Shown here: one piece after another, positions 9,720 through 18,380 of the stretch
How positions within the stretch are numbered: position 1 is the stretch's first letter
How the letters are laid out: each line of letters starts with the position of its first letter
Assembly: GCF_034343125.1 (NCBI RefSeq)
Contig: NZ_CP139957.1
Location: forward strand, 2,600,001-2,664,000
Direction of reading: 5' to 3'
Length of the DNA stretch: 64,000 bases
DNA from: Caldicellulosiruptor danielii
GTDB lineage: Bacteria; Bacillota; Thermoanaerobacteria; Caldicellulosiruptorales; Caldicellulosiruptoraceae
The notes under the pieces: generated by a model
Databases searched by the model: none
The model's input: only the letters and a program-made list of their open reading frames with translations
What the model was told of the DNA's origin: nothing
Position numbers and translations under genes: made by a program

Positions 9720-10627
9720 TATCTCTCACCACCCTCAAACGCTCTTGTCAGTTTCATGTTGATAAGTGAAATTGTTCCAACAATGAAGAAGATTATGATT
9801 GACATCGCAGAGGCCAAATCGTACCTGTAAAACTGCATTGTAAGCTTGTATGTTGTTGAGACAAGAAGGTCTGTATGCCCTGCAAACTGAGTGTCAAGCC
9901 TTGCAGGTCCACCGCCTGTAACAAGGTACACGACGTTGAAGTTATTGAAAGCATATGCAAACGATGAAATCAAAATTGGAAGCGCTGTTGGTACAATCAT
10001 TGGTATTGTAATTTTAAAAAGCTTTGTAAACCAACCAGCTCCGTCTATCTCGGCGACCTCGTAAAGCTCTGGCGGAATTGATTGAAGTGCACCAAGCGAC
10101 GCATTCATCATAAACGGGTATGAAAGCCACAGATTAACAATAAATATGCTTATCTTTGCCCAGAACGGGTCTGTCATCCAGGGTATTGGATCAAGGTGGA
10201 AAGTTTTTAAAAGCATATTTATAGCCCCATACTCTTCATTTAAAAGCCCCTGCCACGCCAAAGAAGCAATTGTTCCTGGGATGGCCCATGGGATTATTAA
10301 TATTGACCTGTAAATATTTGTCTCTTTCATAAATTTGTTGTTAAGAAGTACAGCAAGCAAAAGTCCCACCGCAAAATTGATAAGAACTGTAACAAGTGCA
10401 AATGTAAATGTCCATGCAAATGTTGGCGCAAATACCTCTTTGAATGGTCCTGTTATGATATCAACAAAGTTTTTAAATCCCACAAACCTGTAGTCTTCCA
10501 TGTGGTTGAGATTAAAATTTGTAAATGCATAATAAACTGTCATAGCAATAGGGAAGAAAGATAGCACTGCTATGGATATCAAAGCTGGCGCAAGATATAC
10601 ATAGCCTATTGGCTCGCGCTTTTTCAT
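9719..10627 (-). CDS. maltodextrin ABC transporter permease (MalF-like)
   Basis: A 302-residue permease with about six membrane segments and an EAA loop (YEVAEIDGAGWFTKLFKIT). It starts MKKREPIGYVYLAPAL, typical of MalF/UgpA-type subunits that lack the long periplasmic domain of the enterobacterial protein. The ATG at 10627 follows AAAGGAGGAAAA; an upstream in-frame start at 10723 would place the operator inside the gene and is rejected. It pairs with the MalG-like permease and the binding protein at 4797. A LacI-type operator 31-42 bases upstream of the start indicates its own promoter within the cluster. Confidence 0.92.
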   Translation of the reverse strand: MKKREPIGYVYLAPALISIAVLSFFPIAMTVYYAFTNFNLNHMEDYRFVGFKNFVDIITGPFKEVFAPTFAWTFTFALVTVLINFAVGLLLAVLLNNKFMKETNIYRSILIIPWAIPGTIASLAWQGLLNEEYGAINMLLKTFHLDPIPWMTDPFWAKISIFIVNLWLSYPFMMNASLGALQSIPPELYEVAEIDGAGWFTKLFKITIPMIVPTALPILISSFAYAFNNFNVVYLVTGGGPARLDTQFAGHTDLLVSTTYKLTMQFYRYDLASAMSIIIFFIVGTISLINMKLTRAFEGGER

Positions 10628-10656
10628 AATCTTTTTTCCTCCTTTAAAATAAAATG

Positions 10657-10669
10657 TGCAATCGTTTGC
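10657..10669. promoter_or_regulatory. LacI-family operator before the permease operon
   Basis: TGCAATCGTTTGC, one mismatch from a perfect TGCAAACGTTTGCA palindrome, lies about 30 bases upstream of the permease start codon. It belongs to the same site family as those before the three GH13 genes. Confidence 0.65.
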
Positions 10670-10735
10670 TCTTGAAAATATTATACAATTGTATTTTTCG
10701 TTTGTCAATAATTTTTTGCTCATTTTTCTAATAAG

Positions 10736-12478
10736 TTATCTAACAATCACAATTTCAAAACTCTCGGGACTCAGTTCAAGTTCAATATAGCATGAATAAT
10801 TTTTAATTTTCTGCTGCGTGGTAAAAAGCTCAATCTCCCTGCCAACAATAAACTCTGACCACAGCTTTACTTTTTGCAAAGCTTTGCGTGAATTAAAAAG
10901 AATGTACACAGTTTCAGTTTCACTTTTCCTTTCAAAGCAAAGCACATCACCAATTGAAAACTCTCTTACATTGTCGCTATTTAGAGCTGAAGAGGTTTTC
11001 TTAAGATCTATCAATTCTCTGTAAAGCTTAAAAATTTCCTTGTCCTGCTTTTCTTCTTCCCATATCATCCCCCTTCTTGAGTCAGGGTCATGCCCACCTT
11101 CCATTCCAATCTCATCACCATAGTAAATCATGGGAATTCCCTGATAAGTGAGGTTGTATACTGCAGCAAGCATTGCAAGTTGTTTGTTGTGATTTAGCCT
11201 TGTCAAAACTCTTTCTGTGTCGTGGCTGCCAATTAGATTTAGCTGGCATGAAAAAAGTACAGGATTAAATTTTAGTCTGTAGTCTGCCAAAATCCTTGAT
11301 GCATCCTCTGCATTATATTTACCCATCAAATACCTTGCAAAAACCTCCCACGAAAAGTAGTTCATAACACCGTCAAACATGTCTCCCATAAGGAAATTTT
11401 CGCTTCTGTGCATAACCTCGCCAATTAAAAGAATGTCTTTTTTTATTGATTTCAATTCATTTCTTATCCTTCTTATAAAGTTTTTGTCAAGCTCGTTTGC
11501 AACATCAAACCTAAAGCCGTCAACGTCAAACTCCAAAAGCCAGTACTTTAAAACCTCTAAAAAGAAGTCCTGAACCTCTTTGTTTGAAGTATTTATCCTT
11601 GGCATGCTCCTCACATTTGTTGCAAAAGTCTCATAGTTTCCTTTTTGGATATCTACAGGTAAAGACTTTATATTATACCATCTGTAATACTTTGAATTTT
11701 CTCCATTTTTTATAACATCCTGAAAAGCAAAAAATCCGACGCCTGTGTGGTTAAAAACCATGTCAAGTATTATTCGGATACCATTTTCGTGAAGACTGTC
11801 AACAAGTTCTTTGAACTCCTCTTTTGTACCCAAAAGCGGGTCAACGTCAAAGTAATCGTCCACATTGTAGCGGTGGCTCGATAGTGATTTAAAAATTGGT
11901 GTAAGATAAATGGCATTTATCCCAAGAGCTTTGAAATACTCTATTTTTTCTTTTATGCCTGCAAAATCACCACCAAGAAAAACTTCAGAGCCTGGTACAT
12001 CCCAGCTGCAGTAATCCCAATCAAACAGTTTTCTGCCATGTACTTCTTTTTTGCCTCTTTTGAACCTGTCGGGAAATATCTCATAGACAACCAAACCCTC
12101 TGTGAAAGAAGGTTTTTCAAAGATATCTGCCTCATTTGCATAAGGAAACTGGAAAGCATCAAAATACGGGTTTTCTTCAGTATCAGAAAGTCCAAACTGG
12201 TTAAATACCTTAAAACTTCCATCTAAAAGCTCAATTAAAAACTTATACGCAAACCTTGGCGTTTTGTTTTGCACCTGCGCTGTATACACCTCAAAGTTTC
12301 CCACATTCATGTAAAAGTCCATCTTCACTTTCTGGACATCCAAATCATACCTATCTGAGAATATCAAAGTGACGCTTTTTGCAAAACCTCTTTGCACCCA
12401 CAGTTTTACATAAAACCTATCCTTGCTCAGAGCAAAAATGTCATGAACTTGATTGTGAATAACCTGCAAGCTTTGCAC
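10736..12478 (-). CDS. GH13 neopullulanase/cyclomaltodextrinase-type amylase
   Basis: About 580 residues, with an N-terminal CBM34-like beta domain (about 1-120) followed by a GH13 barrel. Conserved GH13 regions are DMVFNHTG (region I), DGFRFDVANELD with the nucleophile Asp (region II), IGEVMH with the acid/base Glu (region III) and IGSHDTERV (region IV). Domain order, length and lack of a signal peptide fit GH13_20 cyclomaltodextrinases/neopullulanases that act in the cytoplasm on short maltodextrins, cyclodextrins or pullulan. The start may be GTG 12478 or TTG 12469, because AAGGAGA is very close to the GTG. A palindromic operator sits 67 bases upstream. It works with the glucan phosphorylase and permeases downstream. 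Confidence 0.9.
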   Translation of the reverse strand: MQSLQVIHNQVHDIFALSKDRFYVKLWVQRGFAKSVTLIFSDRYDLDVQKVKMDFYMNVGNFEVYTAQVQNKTPRFAYKFLIELLDGSFKVFNQFGLSDTEENPYFDAFQFPYANEADIFEKPSFTEGLVVYEIFPDRFKRGKKEVHGRKLFDWDYCSWDVPGSEVFLGGDFAGIKEKIEYFKALGINAIYLTPIFKSLSSHRYNVDDYFDVDPLLGTKEEFKELVDSLHENGIRIILDMVFNHTGVGFFAFQDVIKNGENSKYYRWYNIKSLPVDIQKGNYETFATNVRSMPRINTSNKEVQDFFLEVLKYWLLEFDVDGFRFDVANELDKNFIRRIRNELKSIKKDILLIGEVMHRSENFLMGDMFDGVMNYFSWEVFARYLMGKYNAEDASRILADYRLKFNPVLFSCQLNLIGSHDTERVLTRLNHNKQLAMLAAVYNLTYQGIPMIYYGDEIGMEGGHDPDSRRGMIWEEEKQDKEIFKLYRELIDLKKTSSALNSDNVREFSIGDVLCFERKSETETVYILFNSRKALQKVKLWSEFIVGREIELFTTQQKIKNYSCYIELELSPESFEIVIVR

Positions 12479-12544
12479 TCTCCTTCTGAAATATTTTTTT
12501 GAAATACAACATTGAAATTTATTTTATCACTTTTTTATTTATAA

Positions 12545-12558
12545 TGCAAATGTTTGCA
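12545..12558. promoter_or_regulatory. LacI-family operator before the neopullulanase gene
   Basis: TGCAAATGTTTGCA, arms TGCAAA/TTTGCA around TG, lies in the divergent region between the minus-strand amylase gene and the plus-strand aldolase gene. It could influence both, but resembles the other starch-regulon sites. Confidence 0.65.
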
Positions 12559-12706
12559 CAAATTTGTTTTATAGGCACTCATAAAGTTTTCAAAATGTCA
12601 AATTTGGGTATTTTCAAATCAATCAAATAATTGTAAAATAAAATATAACAAAAAATCAAAACAACACAATATCATGACAATATACTTTAAAGAAAGGTGG
12701 AAAAAA

Positions 12707-13348
12707 ATGCAGGATATAAAAAGCCTCAAATCTCAGATATGCAGGATTGGAAGAATCATGTATGAAAGAGGGTATATAAGCGGACCTGATGGAAACATCT
12801 CTGTGAGAGTGGACAAGGATAAAATTCTTACAACACCCTCTGGTGTATCAAAAGGTTTTTTACATGAAGACATGCTGGTTTTAATTGATATGGAAGGCAA
12901 AATTCTTGAAAAGACAGATTACAAGCCATCGTCTGAGATAAAGATGCACCTCAAAGTTTATCAAGAAAGAGAGGACATAGGCGCCTGTGTCCATGCACAC
13001 TCACCTTATGCAACAACATTTGCAGTGTTAAGAAAACCTTTGGACAAGCCAATTTTAGCAGAATCAGTTTTCATCTTTGGTGGGTATATCCCTGTTGCGC
13101 CGTTTGCAACACCTTCAACAGTTGAGGTGCCAGAGTCAATAGCACCTTTTATAAAAGACTACGATGCTGTGCTTCTTTCAAACCATGGCGTTTTGACATA
13201 CGACAAAGACTTGGAGATGGCATTTTACAAGCTTGAGATTGTTGAGTTCTGGGCGAAGACTTTATTTCTATCAAGCCAGATAGGCACACCGCAGGTTCTG
13301 AGCCATGAGGAGATTCAAAAGGTTTTGAGCTTGAGAAAGAGCAAGTGA
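12707..13348 (+). CDS. class II aldolase/adducin family (fuculose/rhamnulose-phosphate aldolase-like)
   Basis: A 213-residue class II aldolase. Family features are GNISVRVD near residue 32, the zinc-site HAHSPYATTFA motif near residue 100 and SNHGVLTYDKDLEMAF near residue 165. Members include L-fuculose-1-phosphate and L-ribulose-5-phosphate enzymes; this one is most like sugar-phosphate aldolases that split a deoxyketose phosphate into dihydroxyacetone phosphate and lactaldehyde. The start is ATG at 12707 behind GAAAGGTGG; an earlier ATG at 12674 is less well placed. It is the first gene of an operon with a GH106-like glycosidase and a corrinoid protein, which points to a deoxysugar such as rhamnose or fucose, possibly O-methylated, as substrate. 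Confidence 0.8.
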   Translation: MQDIKSLKSQICRIGRIMYERGYISGPDGNISVRVDKDKILTTPSGVSKGFLHEDMLVLIDMEGKILEKTDYKPSSEIKMHLKVYQEREDIGACVHAHSPYATTFAVLRKPLDKPILAESVFIFGGYIPVAPFATPSTVEVPESIAPFIKDYDAVLLSNHGVLTYDKDLEMAFYKLEIVEFWAKTLFLSSQIGTPQVLSHEEIQKVLSLRKSK

Positions 13349-13378
13349 ATACAAAACAAATAGAAAGGGAGTTTAGAA

Positions 13379-16369
13379 ATGCTTGATTTAGAAAAACTCA
13401 AAAACCCAGATAGTTTTTACAGGTGCGCACCTTTCTGGAGCTGGAATGACAACCTAAAAGAAGAGGAGCTTTTGCGCCAGATAACCGAAATGCACCAAAA
13501 AGGTTATGGTGGTTTTTTCATGCACTCAAGGGTTGGGCTTGTAACAGAGTATCTGTCTGAAGAGTGGCTAAGTCTTGTCAAAAAATGTATAGAGCATGCA
13601 AAAAAGCTAAACATGCTTGCATGGCTTTATGATGAGGACAAATGGCCGTCTGGGTTTGCTGGAGGTGCTGTGGCTCTTAAAAATCCCTCATACAGGCACA
13701 AGTTTTTAGTTCTTTTGAAAGAGGACCAGATAGAACAAGATGATGAGGTTTTATCTGGGTTTGTTCATGGAGGCGAAAAGTACATTGTTGCAAAGCGCAC
13801 AATGAAGCTTGGTGACAAGTGGTTCAACGGAAGTTGCTATGTCGACCTTCTTTCAAAAGAGGTAACTCAGGAGTTTATAAATCTTACGCACGAGAAATAC
13901 AAAAAGTATTGCAAAGAGTATTTTGGTAATGCAATGCCGGGAATATTTACTGATGAGCCAACATATTTAAGAGTCCACTACAAAGATATCCCTACCTTGC
14001 CATGGACAGAAAAGCTGCCAGAGAGGTTCTTGCAGGAAAAAGGGTATGATATAAAAGACCACTTTGAAGAGCTTTTCTTCAATGTTGGAAACTACCACAA
14101 AGTCAGATTTGACTTTTTTGATGTTGCGCTTGAAATGTTCATAGAAAACTTTACCATTCCTTATGCAAAGTGGTGCGAAGAAAATGGTATTATGATGACA
14201 GGGCATTACATGGCAGAAGATACAATGCGTGGCCAGATTGAATGGATAGGCGCTGCAATGCCCCATTATGAGTACATGCAGTTTCCCGGGGTTGACAAAC
14301 TCGCAAGACATTTAGAACAGACAGTTACAATGAAACAGGTATCATCAGTTGCAGAGCAGCTTGGCAAAAAAGGAGTGCTGTGTGAAACCTTTGGAACAAC
14401 AGGTCAGCATGTGAGTTTTCTTCACAGAAAATGGATATCAGACTGGCAGGCAGTGCTTGGCATAACATACATAAACCCGCATCTTAGCCTGTATTCCATG
14501 AGAGGCGAGAGAAAAAGAGACTATCCACCAAACCTTTTTTACCAGCAGCCATGGTGGGAGGATGAAAAGTTCTTTGCAGACTATCTTGCAAGGATTTCGT
14601 ACATAGCAGGGCTTGGCAAAAGAGATGTTGATGTACTCTTACTTCATCCAATCTCATCTGCCTGGGCAGAGTATTCTAAGTTTGATGACAGTGTGGACAA
14701 GCTGGATATTCTGCTTGATAAAACAGTAAAAGAGCTCATAGCAAACAAGGTTGACTTTCATTTTGGCGATGAGATAATCCTATCAAAGTATGCACAGGTT
14801 GAAAATGGCAAAATTAAGGTTGGTAGTTATAGCTACAAAGTGGTTGTCTTGCCACCTTTTACAAACTTGAGGAAGACAACACTTGAGCTTTTGCAAAACT
14901 TTATAAATACTGGCGGCAAGGTAGTTGCACTTAAAGATTTCATGTTTTCAAGATTTGAACTTTGCATGATAGACGGCAGCAAGGGCGACATTCCTTTAAA
15001 GGAAAAATTCATAAATGCTTCAGATTTAAACGAGCTTATTAATATCTTAAAAGAAGAGGTTTCAAACTACATTGAAGTAATTGACAAAAAGACAGGTCAA
15101 AACGCTAAAAAAATCATACTTCAGAGCAGAAAGCTAAATGATGGAGACAGAATAATATTTTTGGCAAACACAGACCTTCAAAGAGAAGCAGAAATCACAA
15201 TAAAAATTCCTACTGACAAAAATGTTTTTGTCGCAGACCTTATAGATTTTGGTGTGTTCAAGATTTCAACATTGAGAAGAGAAAATGGTTATGCCTTAAT
15301 TGATGTAACAATGTACCCTGCATCAAGTTTGTGTCTTTTGGTGTCTGACAAAGAGCTTTCACAGAACACAAAAAATGTCATTTCAGGCGTTGTATTTGAC
15401 AATAGTTTTGAGTACAAAACAGGCAGCTGCGAGTTTGACATAGAGCTTAAAAACTACAATGTACTTTTACTTGATAGAATAAAATATGAGGTTGACCGAA
15501 AGGTAGTATTTGAAGATTGTTATGTTTCCCAGGTTTGGCACAATCATTTTTATAATCTCCCGGAAGGAACACCTTTCAAAGCCACATACTATTTTGAGGT
15601 TGAAAAAGTGCCGTCGAAACTTTTTGTGGCAATCGAGTGTGCAGAGAATCTTGATATAATTCTTGTAAACAATCAGCATGTCAAATTTGAAAGAAAAAGC
15701 GAAAGTTTTTCACCCGACCAAAACTTTTTGGATGTGAACATTGGCAAAATTGATATTACATCTTTTGTCAAAGAAGGCAAAAACGAAATAGTACTCAGTG
15801 GCAGAAAGTCAAACAATATTACAGCCCCAGGCTGCCATGAGAGGGTAAAAGACCCAAAAAACCACAGACCAACTGAGGTTGAAGCTATTTATCTTGTAGG
15901 AAACTTTTCTCTTATCTGTGTTGATGAGACAAGATTTATTATAACTGAGCCGAAAAAACCATGTCATTTTGATATAACAAAAGACGGGTATCCTTTTTAT
16001 GTTGGCTCAGTAAGCTTAAAAAGTTCTTTTGAGATTACAAAAGAAAATTCAAAAAGATTTTATATAAAACTCAATAACGTGAACGCATCAATTGCCAAAG
16101 TGTTTGTAAACCGCAAGAAAGCATCCACTCTCTTTTCCCAGCCGTTTTTAGCTGACATAACAGAGTATGTAATTGATGGCAAAAATGAGCTTGAGATAGT
16201 TTTAACAAACACACTTTTTAACCTCGTAGAAGCAAACCACAAAGCAGACGTGTTGGATGAACTGTACAGACGTCCACAGAGTTTTATTGACTTTGAAAAT
16301 TTCACCTCACGCTATATGCTCTTGCCATTTGGCCTTGGAAGTTATAGTATATTAACATCTGAAGTTTAA
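13379..16369 (+). CDS. GH106-like glycoside hydrolase (alpha-L-rhamnosidase-type)
   Basis: A 996-residue protein without a signal peptide. The N-terminal APFWSWND, GGFFMHSRVGL and LYDEDKWPSGFAGG motifs resemble the barrel of GH106 alpha-L-rhamnosidases and their uncharacterised relatives. Later segments look like a glutamine-amidotransferase-like domain (VVLPPFTNLRKTTLELL) and galactose-binding beta sandwiches at the C-terminus. The start ATG at 13379 follows AGAAAGGGAG. It lies 30 bases after the aldolase and 18 before the corrinoid protein, so it is in the same transcript. The combination suggests hydrolysis of a rhamnose- or other deoxysugar-containing, perhaps methylated, oligosaccharide inside the cell. 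Catalytic residues were not assigned, and the GH106 call rests on motif recognition only. Confidence 0.7.
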   Translation: MLDLEKLKNPDSFYRCAPFWSWNDNLKEEELLRQITEMHQKGYGGFFMHSRVGLVTEYLSEEWLSLVKKCIEHAKKLNMLAWLYDEDKWPSGFAGGAVALKNPSYRHKFLVLLKEDQIEQDDEVLSGFVHGGEKYIVAKRTMKLGDKWFNGSCYVDLLSKEVTQEFINLTHEKYKKYCKEYFGNAMPGIFTDEPTYLRVHYKDIPTLPWTEKLPERFLQEKGYDIKDHFEELFFNVGNYHKVRFDFFDVALEMFIENFTIPYAKWCEENGIMMTGHYMAEDTMRGQIEWIGAAMPHYEYMQFPGVDKLARHLEQTVTMKQVSSVAEQLGKKGVLCETFGTTGQHVSFLHRKWISDWQAVLGITYINPHLSLYSMRGERKRDYPPNLFYQQPWWEDEKFFADYLARISYIAGLGKRDVDVLLLHPISSAWAEYSKFDDSVDKLDILLDKTVKELIANKVDFHFGDEIILSKYAQVENGKIKVGSYSYKVVVLPPFTNLRKTTLELLQNFINTGGKVVALKDFMFSRFELCMIDGSKGDIPLKEKFINASDLNELINILKEEVSNYIEVIDKKTGQNAKKIILQSRKLNDGDRIIFLANTDLQREAEITIKIPTDKNVFVADLIDFGVFKISTLRRENGYALIDVTMYPASSLCLLVSDKELSQNTKNVISGVVFDNSFEYKTGSCEFDIELKNYNVLLLDRIKYEVDRKVVFEDCYVSQVWHNHFYNLPEGTPFKATYYFEVEKVPSKLFVAIECAENLDIILVNNQHVKFERKSESFSPDQNFLDVNIGKIDITSFVKEGKNEIVLSGRKSNNITAPGCHERVKDPKNHRPTEVEAIYLVGNFSLICVDETRFIITEPKKPCHFDITKDGYPFYVGSVSLKSSFEITKENSKRFYIKLNNVNASIAKVFVNRKKASTLFSQPFLADITEYVIDGKNELEIVLTNTLFNLVEANHKADVLDELYRRPQSFIDFENFTSRYMLLPFGLGSYSILTSEV

Positions 16370-16387
16370 AGGAGGGCCGACTTAAAA

Positions 16388-17029
16388 ATGGAGATTCTAA
16401 ACGAAATATCACAGCTTATCCAAAAAGGAAACGCAAAACTTGCACCTGAAAAGGTAAAGGAAGCTTTATCTTCCGGAATTTCTGCTGAGACAATCTTAAA
16501 CGATGCACTCATTCAGGCAATGTCTGTTGTCGGTGAGAAGTTCAAAAACAATGAGATTTACGTACCAGAGGTGTTGATTGCAGCGCGTGCAATGAAAGCT
16601 GCGCTGGAAGTATTAAAACCAATCCTGACAGAGACAGGTGTAAAACCAATCGGCAAGGTTGTAATTGGAACTGTAAAAGGCGATTTGCACGATATTGGCA
16701 AGAACTTGGTTGCTATGATGATGACAGGTGCAGGACTGGAAGTAATCGACCTTGGAGTGGATGTTGCACCTGAAAAGTTCTGCGAGGCTGTAAAAAGCTA
16801 CAATCCACAGATTGTTGCAATGTCAGCACTGCTTACAACAACCATGCCAAACATGAAAGCAACAATTGAAAAGCTGCAAGAACAAGGGCTGCGCGATAAG
16901 GTAAAGGTGATAGTTGGTGGTGCGCCTGTGACAGAGAGCTTTGCAAAAAGCATTGGTGCTGACGGGTATGCACCTGACGCGGCATCTGCTGCTGAGCTTG
17001 CGAAAAAGTTTGTCCAGGGTGCTGCGTAA
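16388..17029 (+). CDS. corrinoid (B12-binding) methyltransferase protein, MtbC/MtaC-like
   Basis: A 213-residue two-domain corrinoid protein. Residues 1-85 form the helical cap domain (VGEKFKNNEIYVPEVL). Residues 88-213 form the Rossmann-like B12 domain with GDLHDIGKN (His about 101 as lower cobalt ligand), the SALLTTTM motif and GGAPVT near the nucleotide-tail pocket. Such proteins carry a methyl group between a substrate-specific and a second methyltransferase. Here it closes an operon with an aldolase and GH106-like glycosidase, while a URO-D-type methyltransferase lies in the neighbouring glycosidase operon. No MttB/MtaB-type protein or RamA-type reductive activase is visible in the window, so activation must be supplied elsewhere. 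The start follows GGAGGGC. Confidence 0.9.
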   Translation: MEILNEISQLIQKGNAKLAPEKVKEALSSGISAETILNDALIQAMSVVGEKFKNNEIYVPEVLIAARAMKAALEVLKPILTETGVKPIGKVVIGTVKGDLHDIGKNLVAMMMTGAGLEVIDLGVDVAPEKFCEAVKSYNPQIVAMSALLTTTMPNMKATIEKLQEQGLRDKVKVIVGGAPVTESFAKSIGADGYAPDAASAAELAKKFVQGAA

Positions 17030-17057
17030 AAACCAAGTCAAATTCGAAAAATGTCTT

Positions 17058-17113
17058 GGGCTGCTGTGGGGTGTTCAGATTCTGTGACAAAAAGTAGCAG
17101 CCCTTATTTTTTT
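17058..17113 (+). terminator. intrinsic terminator after the corrinoid operon
   Basis: GGGCTGCT at 17058-17065 pairs with AGCAGCCC at 17096-17103, followed by TTATTTTTTT. It ends the aldolase/GH106/corrinoid transcript and touches the end of the convergent spmB gene. Confidence 0.85.
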
Positions 17114-17636
17114 ATCTAAAACTGCTTTTCACTAAAAACGCTGCTGTAAGTAGCACAACAAAATCTACTGCAACCGCTACAGGAATCAAATACCTTGTTC
17201 TTTTTACTTTTGTTTGTGCAAGGTATGTTGTTATAACATAAAAAAGTGTTTCTGTTGATGCACAGATGATGGAAGAGTATATTCCAATTTGTGAATCTGG
17301 ACCATATCTTGAGAAGATGTCTTTTAGTACTGCATAAGAAGCACTCGACGAAAATGGTTTTATTACTAAAAGTCCGAGCGCTTCTTTAAATATTCCAAGC
17401 TGGTTTAAAATAGGACCAATTAGTTTTACAAGAACATTTAGTGCCTCTGTTCTTGTAAACAGTTCAACTGCCAAAATTAGAGTAAAGACATTGGGAAATA
17501 TCCTGATTGAAATTCTAATACCGTCTTTTACACCTTCAACAAAGCTTTTGAAACTGTCATTTGAGTGAAATATTGAAAAGATAAAGACAAAGACAATAAA
17601 AGATACTATTATTAAATCAGAAATTACTTTTATCAT
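17112..17636 (-). CDS. spmB: spore maturation protein B
   Basis: A 174-residue membrane protein with several hydrophobic helices and the nucleoside-recognition (Gate) domain typical of SpmB. Recognisable pieces are SFVEGVKDGIRISIRIFPN near residue 30, and KPFSSSASYAVLKDIFSRYGPDS and STETLFYVITTYL in the second half. In Bacillus, SpmA and SpmB are needed for normal dehydration of the spore core. The start overlaps the spmA stop by four bases. The biochemical activity is unknown. Its presence does not prove that the host sporulates, because these genes persist in non-sporulating relatives. Confidence 0.93.
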   Translation of the reverse strand: MIKVISDLIIVSFIVFVFIFSIFHSNDSFKSFVEGVKDGIRISIRIFPNVFTLILAVELFTRTEALNVLVKLIGPILNQLGIFKEALGLLVIKPFSSSASYAVLKDIFSRYGPDSQIGIYSSIICASTETLFYVITTYLAQTKVKRTRYLIPVAVAVDFVVLLTAAFLVKSSFR

Positions 17637-18232
17637 CTTCTCACCCTTGACAGGATTTTACATGCTACTATCCCAAAGAAAAGTCCAATGAGTGATACAA
17701 AAAGAATTGGAAAGACTACAATGGCTGGGTCTTTTGAGCCATATTCATGCCTCAGCATAATCATTGTTGTTGGGATAAGCTGGATTGAGCATGTGTTTAA
17801 TATCACAAACAAAATCATGTCGCTTGATGCAAAGTAGTTATTATTTTCTTTTGAAAGTTCTTCCATTGCTTTAATTCCTGCTGGTGTTGCAGCATTTCCA
17901 AGCCCAAGAAGGTTTGCAATAATATTTGTTGACATCCACTTAAATGCTTCTTCATTTTTTGTTTTAAAAAGAAGCCTCAAAAACGGCTTTAAAAATCTTT
18001 CTAATATTTTAATTAAGCCTGAGTCTTGAGCAAGTTTCAAAAATCCTGACCAGAGGATTATAGAACATGCTATTGTTATAAAAATTTCAAGAGCAGATTT
18101 TGGAGCAGAAAATAATATAATAGTTATTCTGCCAATATCGCTATCGATTATTTGTACTAAAATCGAAAACAAAATCAAAAATATCCAAAATGCACTCAAA
18201 CTTCTTTCTCTTCTTTCTTTAAAAGCTATCAC
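17633..18232 (-). CDS. spmA: spore maturation protein A
   Basis: A 199-residue membrane protein of the nucleoside-recognition family, with LWSGFLKLAQDSGL, NIIANLLGLGNAATPAGIKA and ILNTCSIQLIPTTMIMLR motifs characteristic of SpmA. The start appears to be GTG at 18232; no strong ribosome site was found. It is cotranscribed with spmB through an ATGA overlap. It probably acts with SpmB in the membrane around the forespore, or in an undefined transport step in a non-sporulating host. Confidence 0.93.
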   Translation of the reverse strand: MIAFKERRERSLSAFWIFLILFSILVQIIDSDIGRITIILFSAPKSALEIFITIACSIILWSGFLKLAQDSGLIKILERFLKPFLRLLFKTKNEEAFKWMSTNIIANLLGLGNAATPAGIKAMEELSKENNNYFASSDMILFVILNTCSIQLIPTTMIMLRHEYGSKDPAIVVFPILFVSLIGLFFGIVACKILSRVRR

Positions 18233-18380
18233 TATAAAAGTATATTCGTTACTTCTAATTTATATTTTTCAACTCCCCAAACTGTGCAATAAAAAAGTAC
18301 CCTGCCGCTTCAAAATGTTCTAAGAACTGTAGCAAGCAAGGCGCTTTTTTTAATTAATATTATCTACTATCATTATTCCT

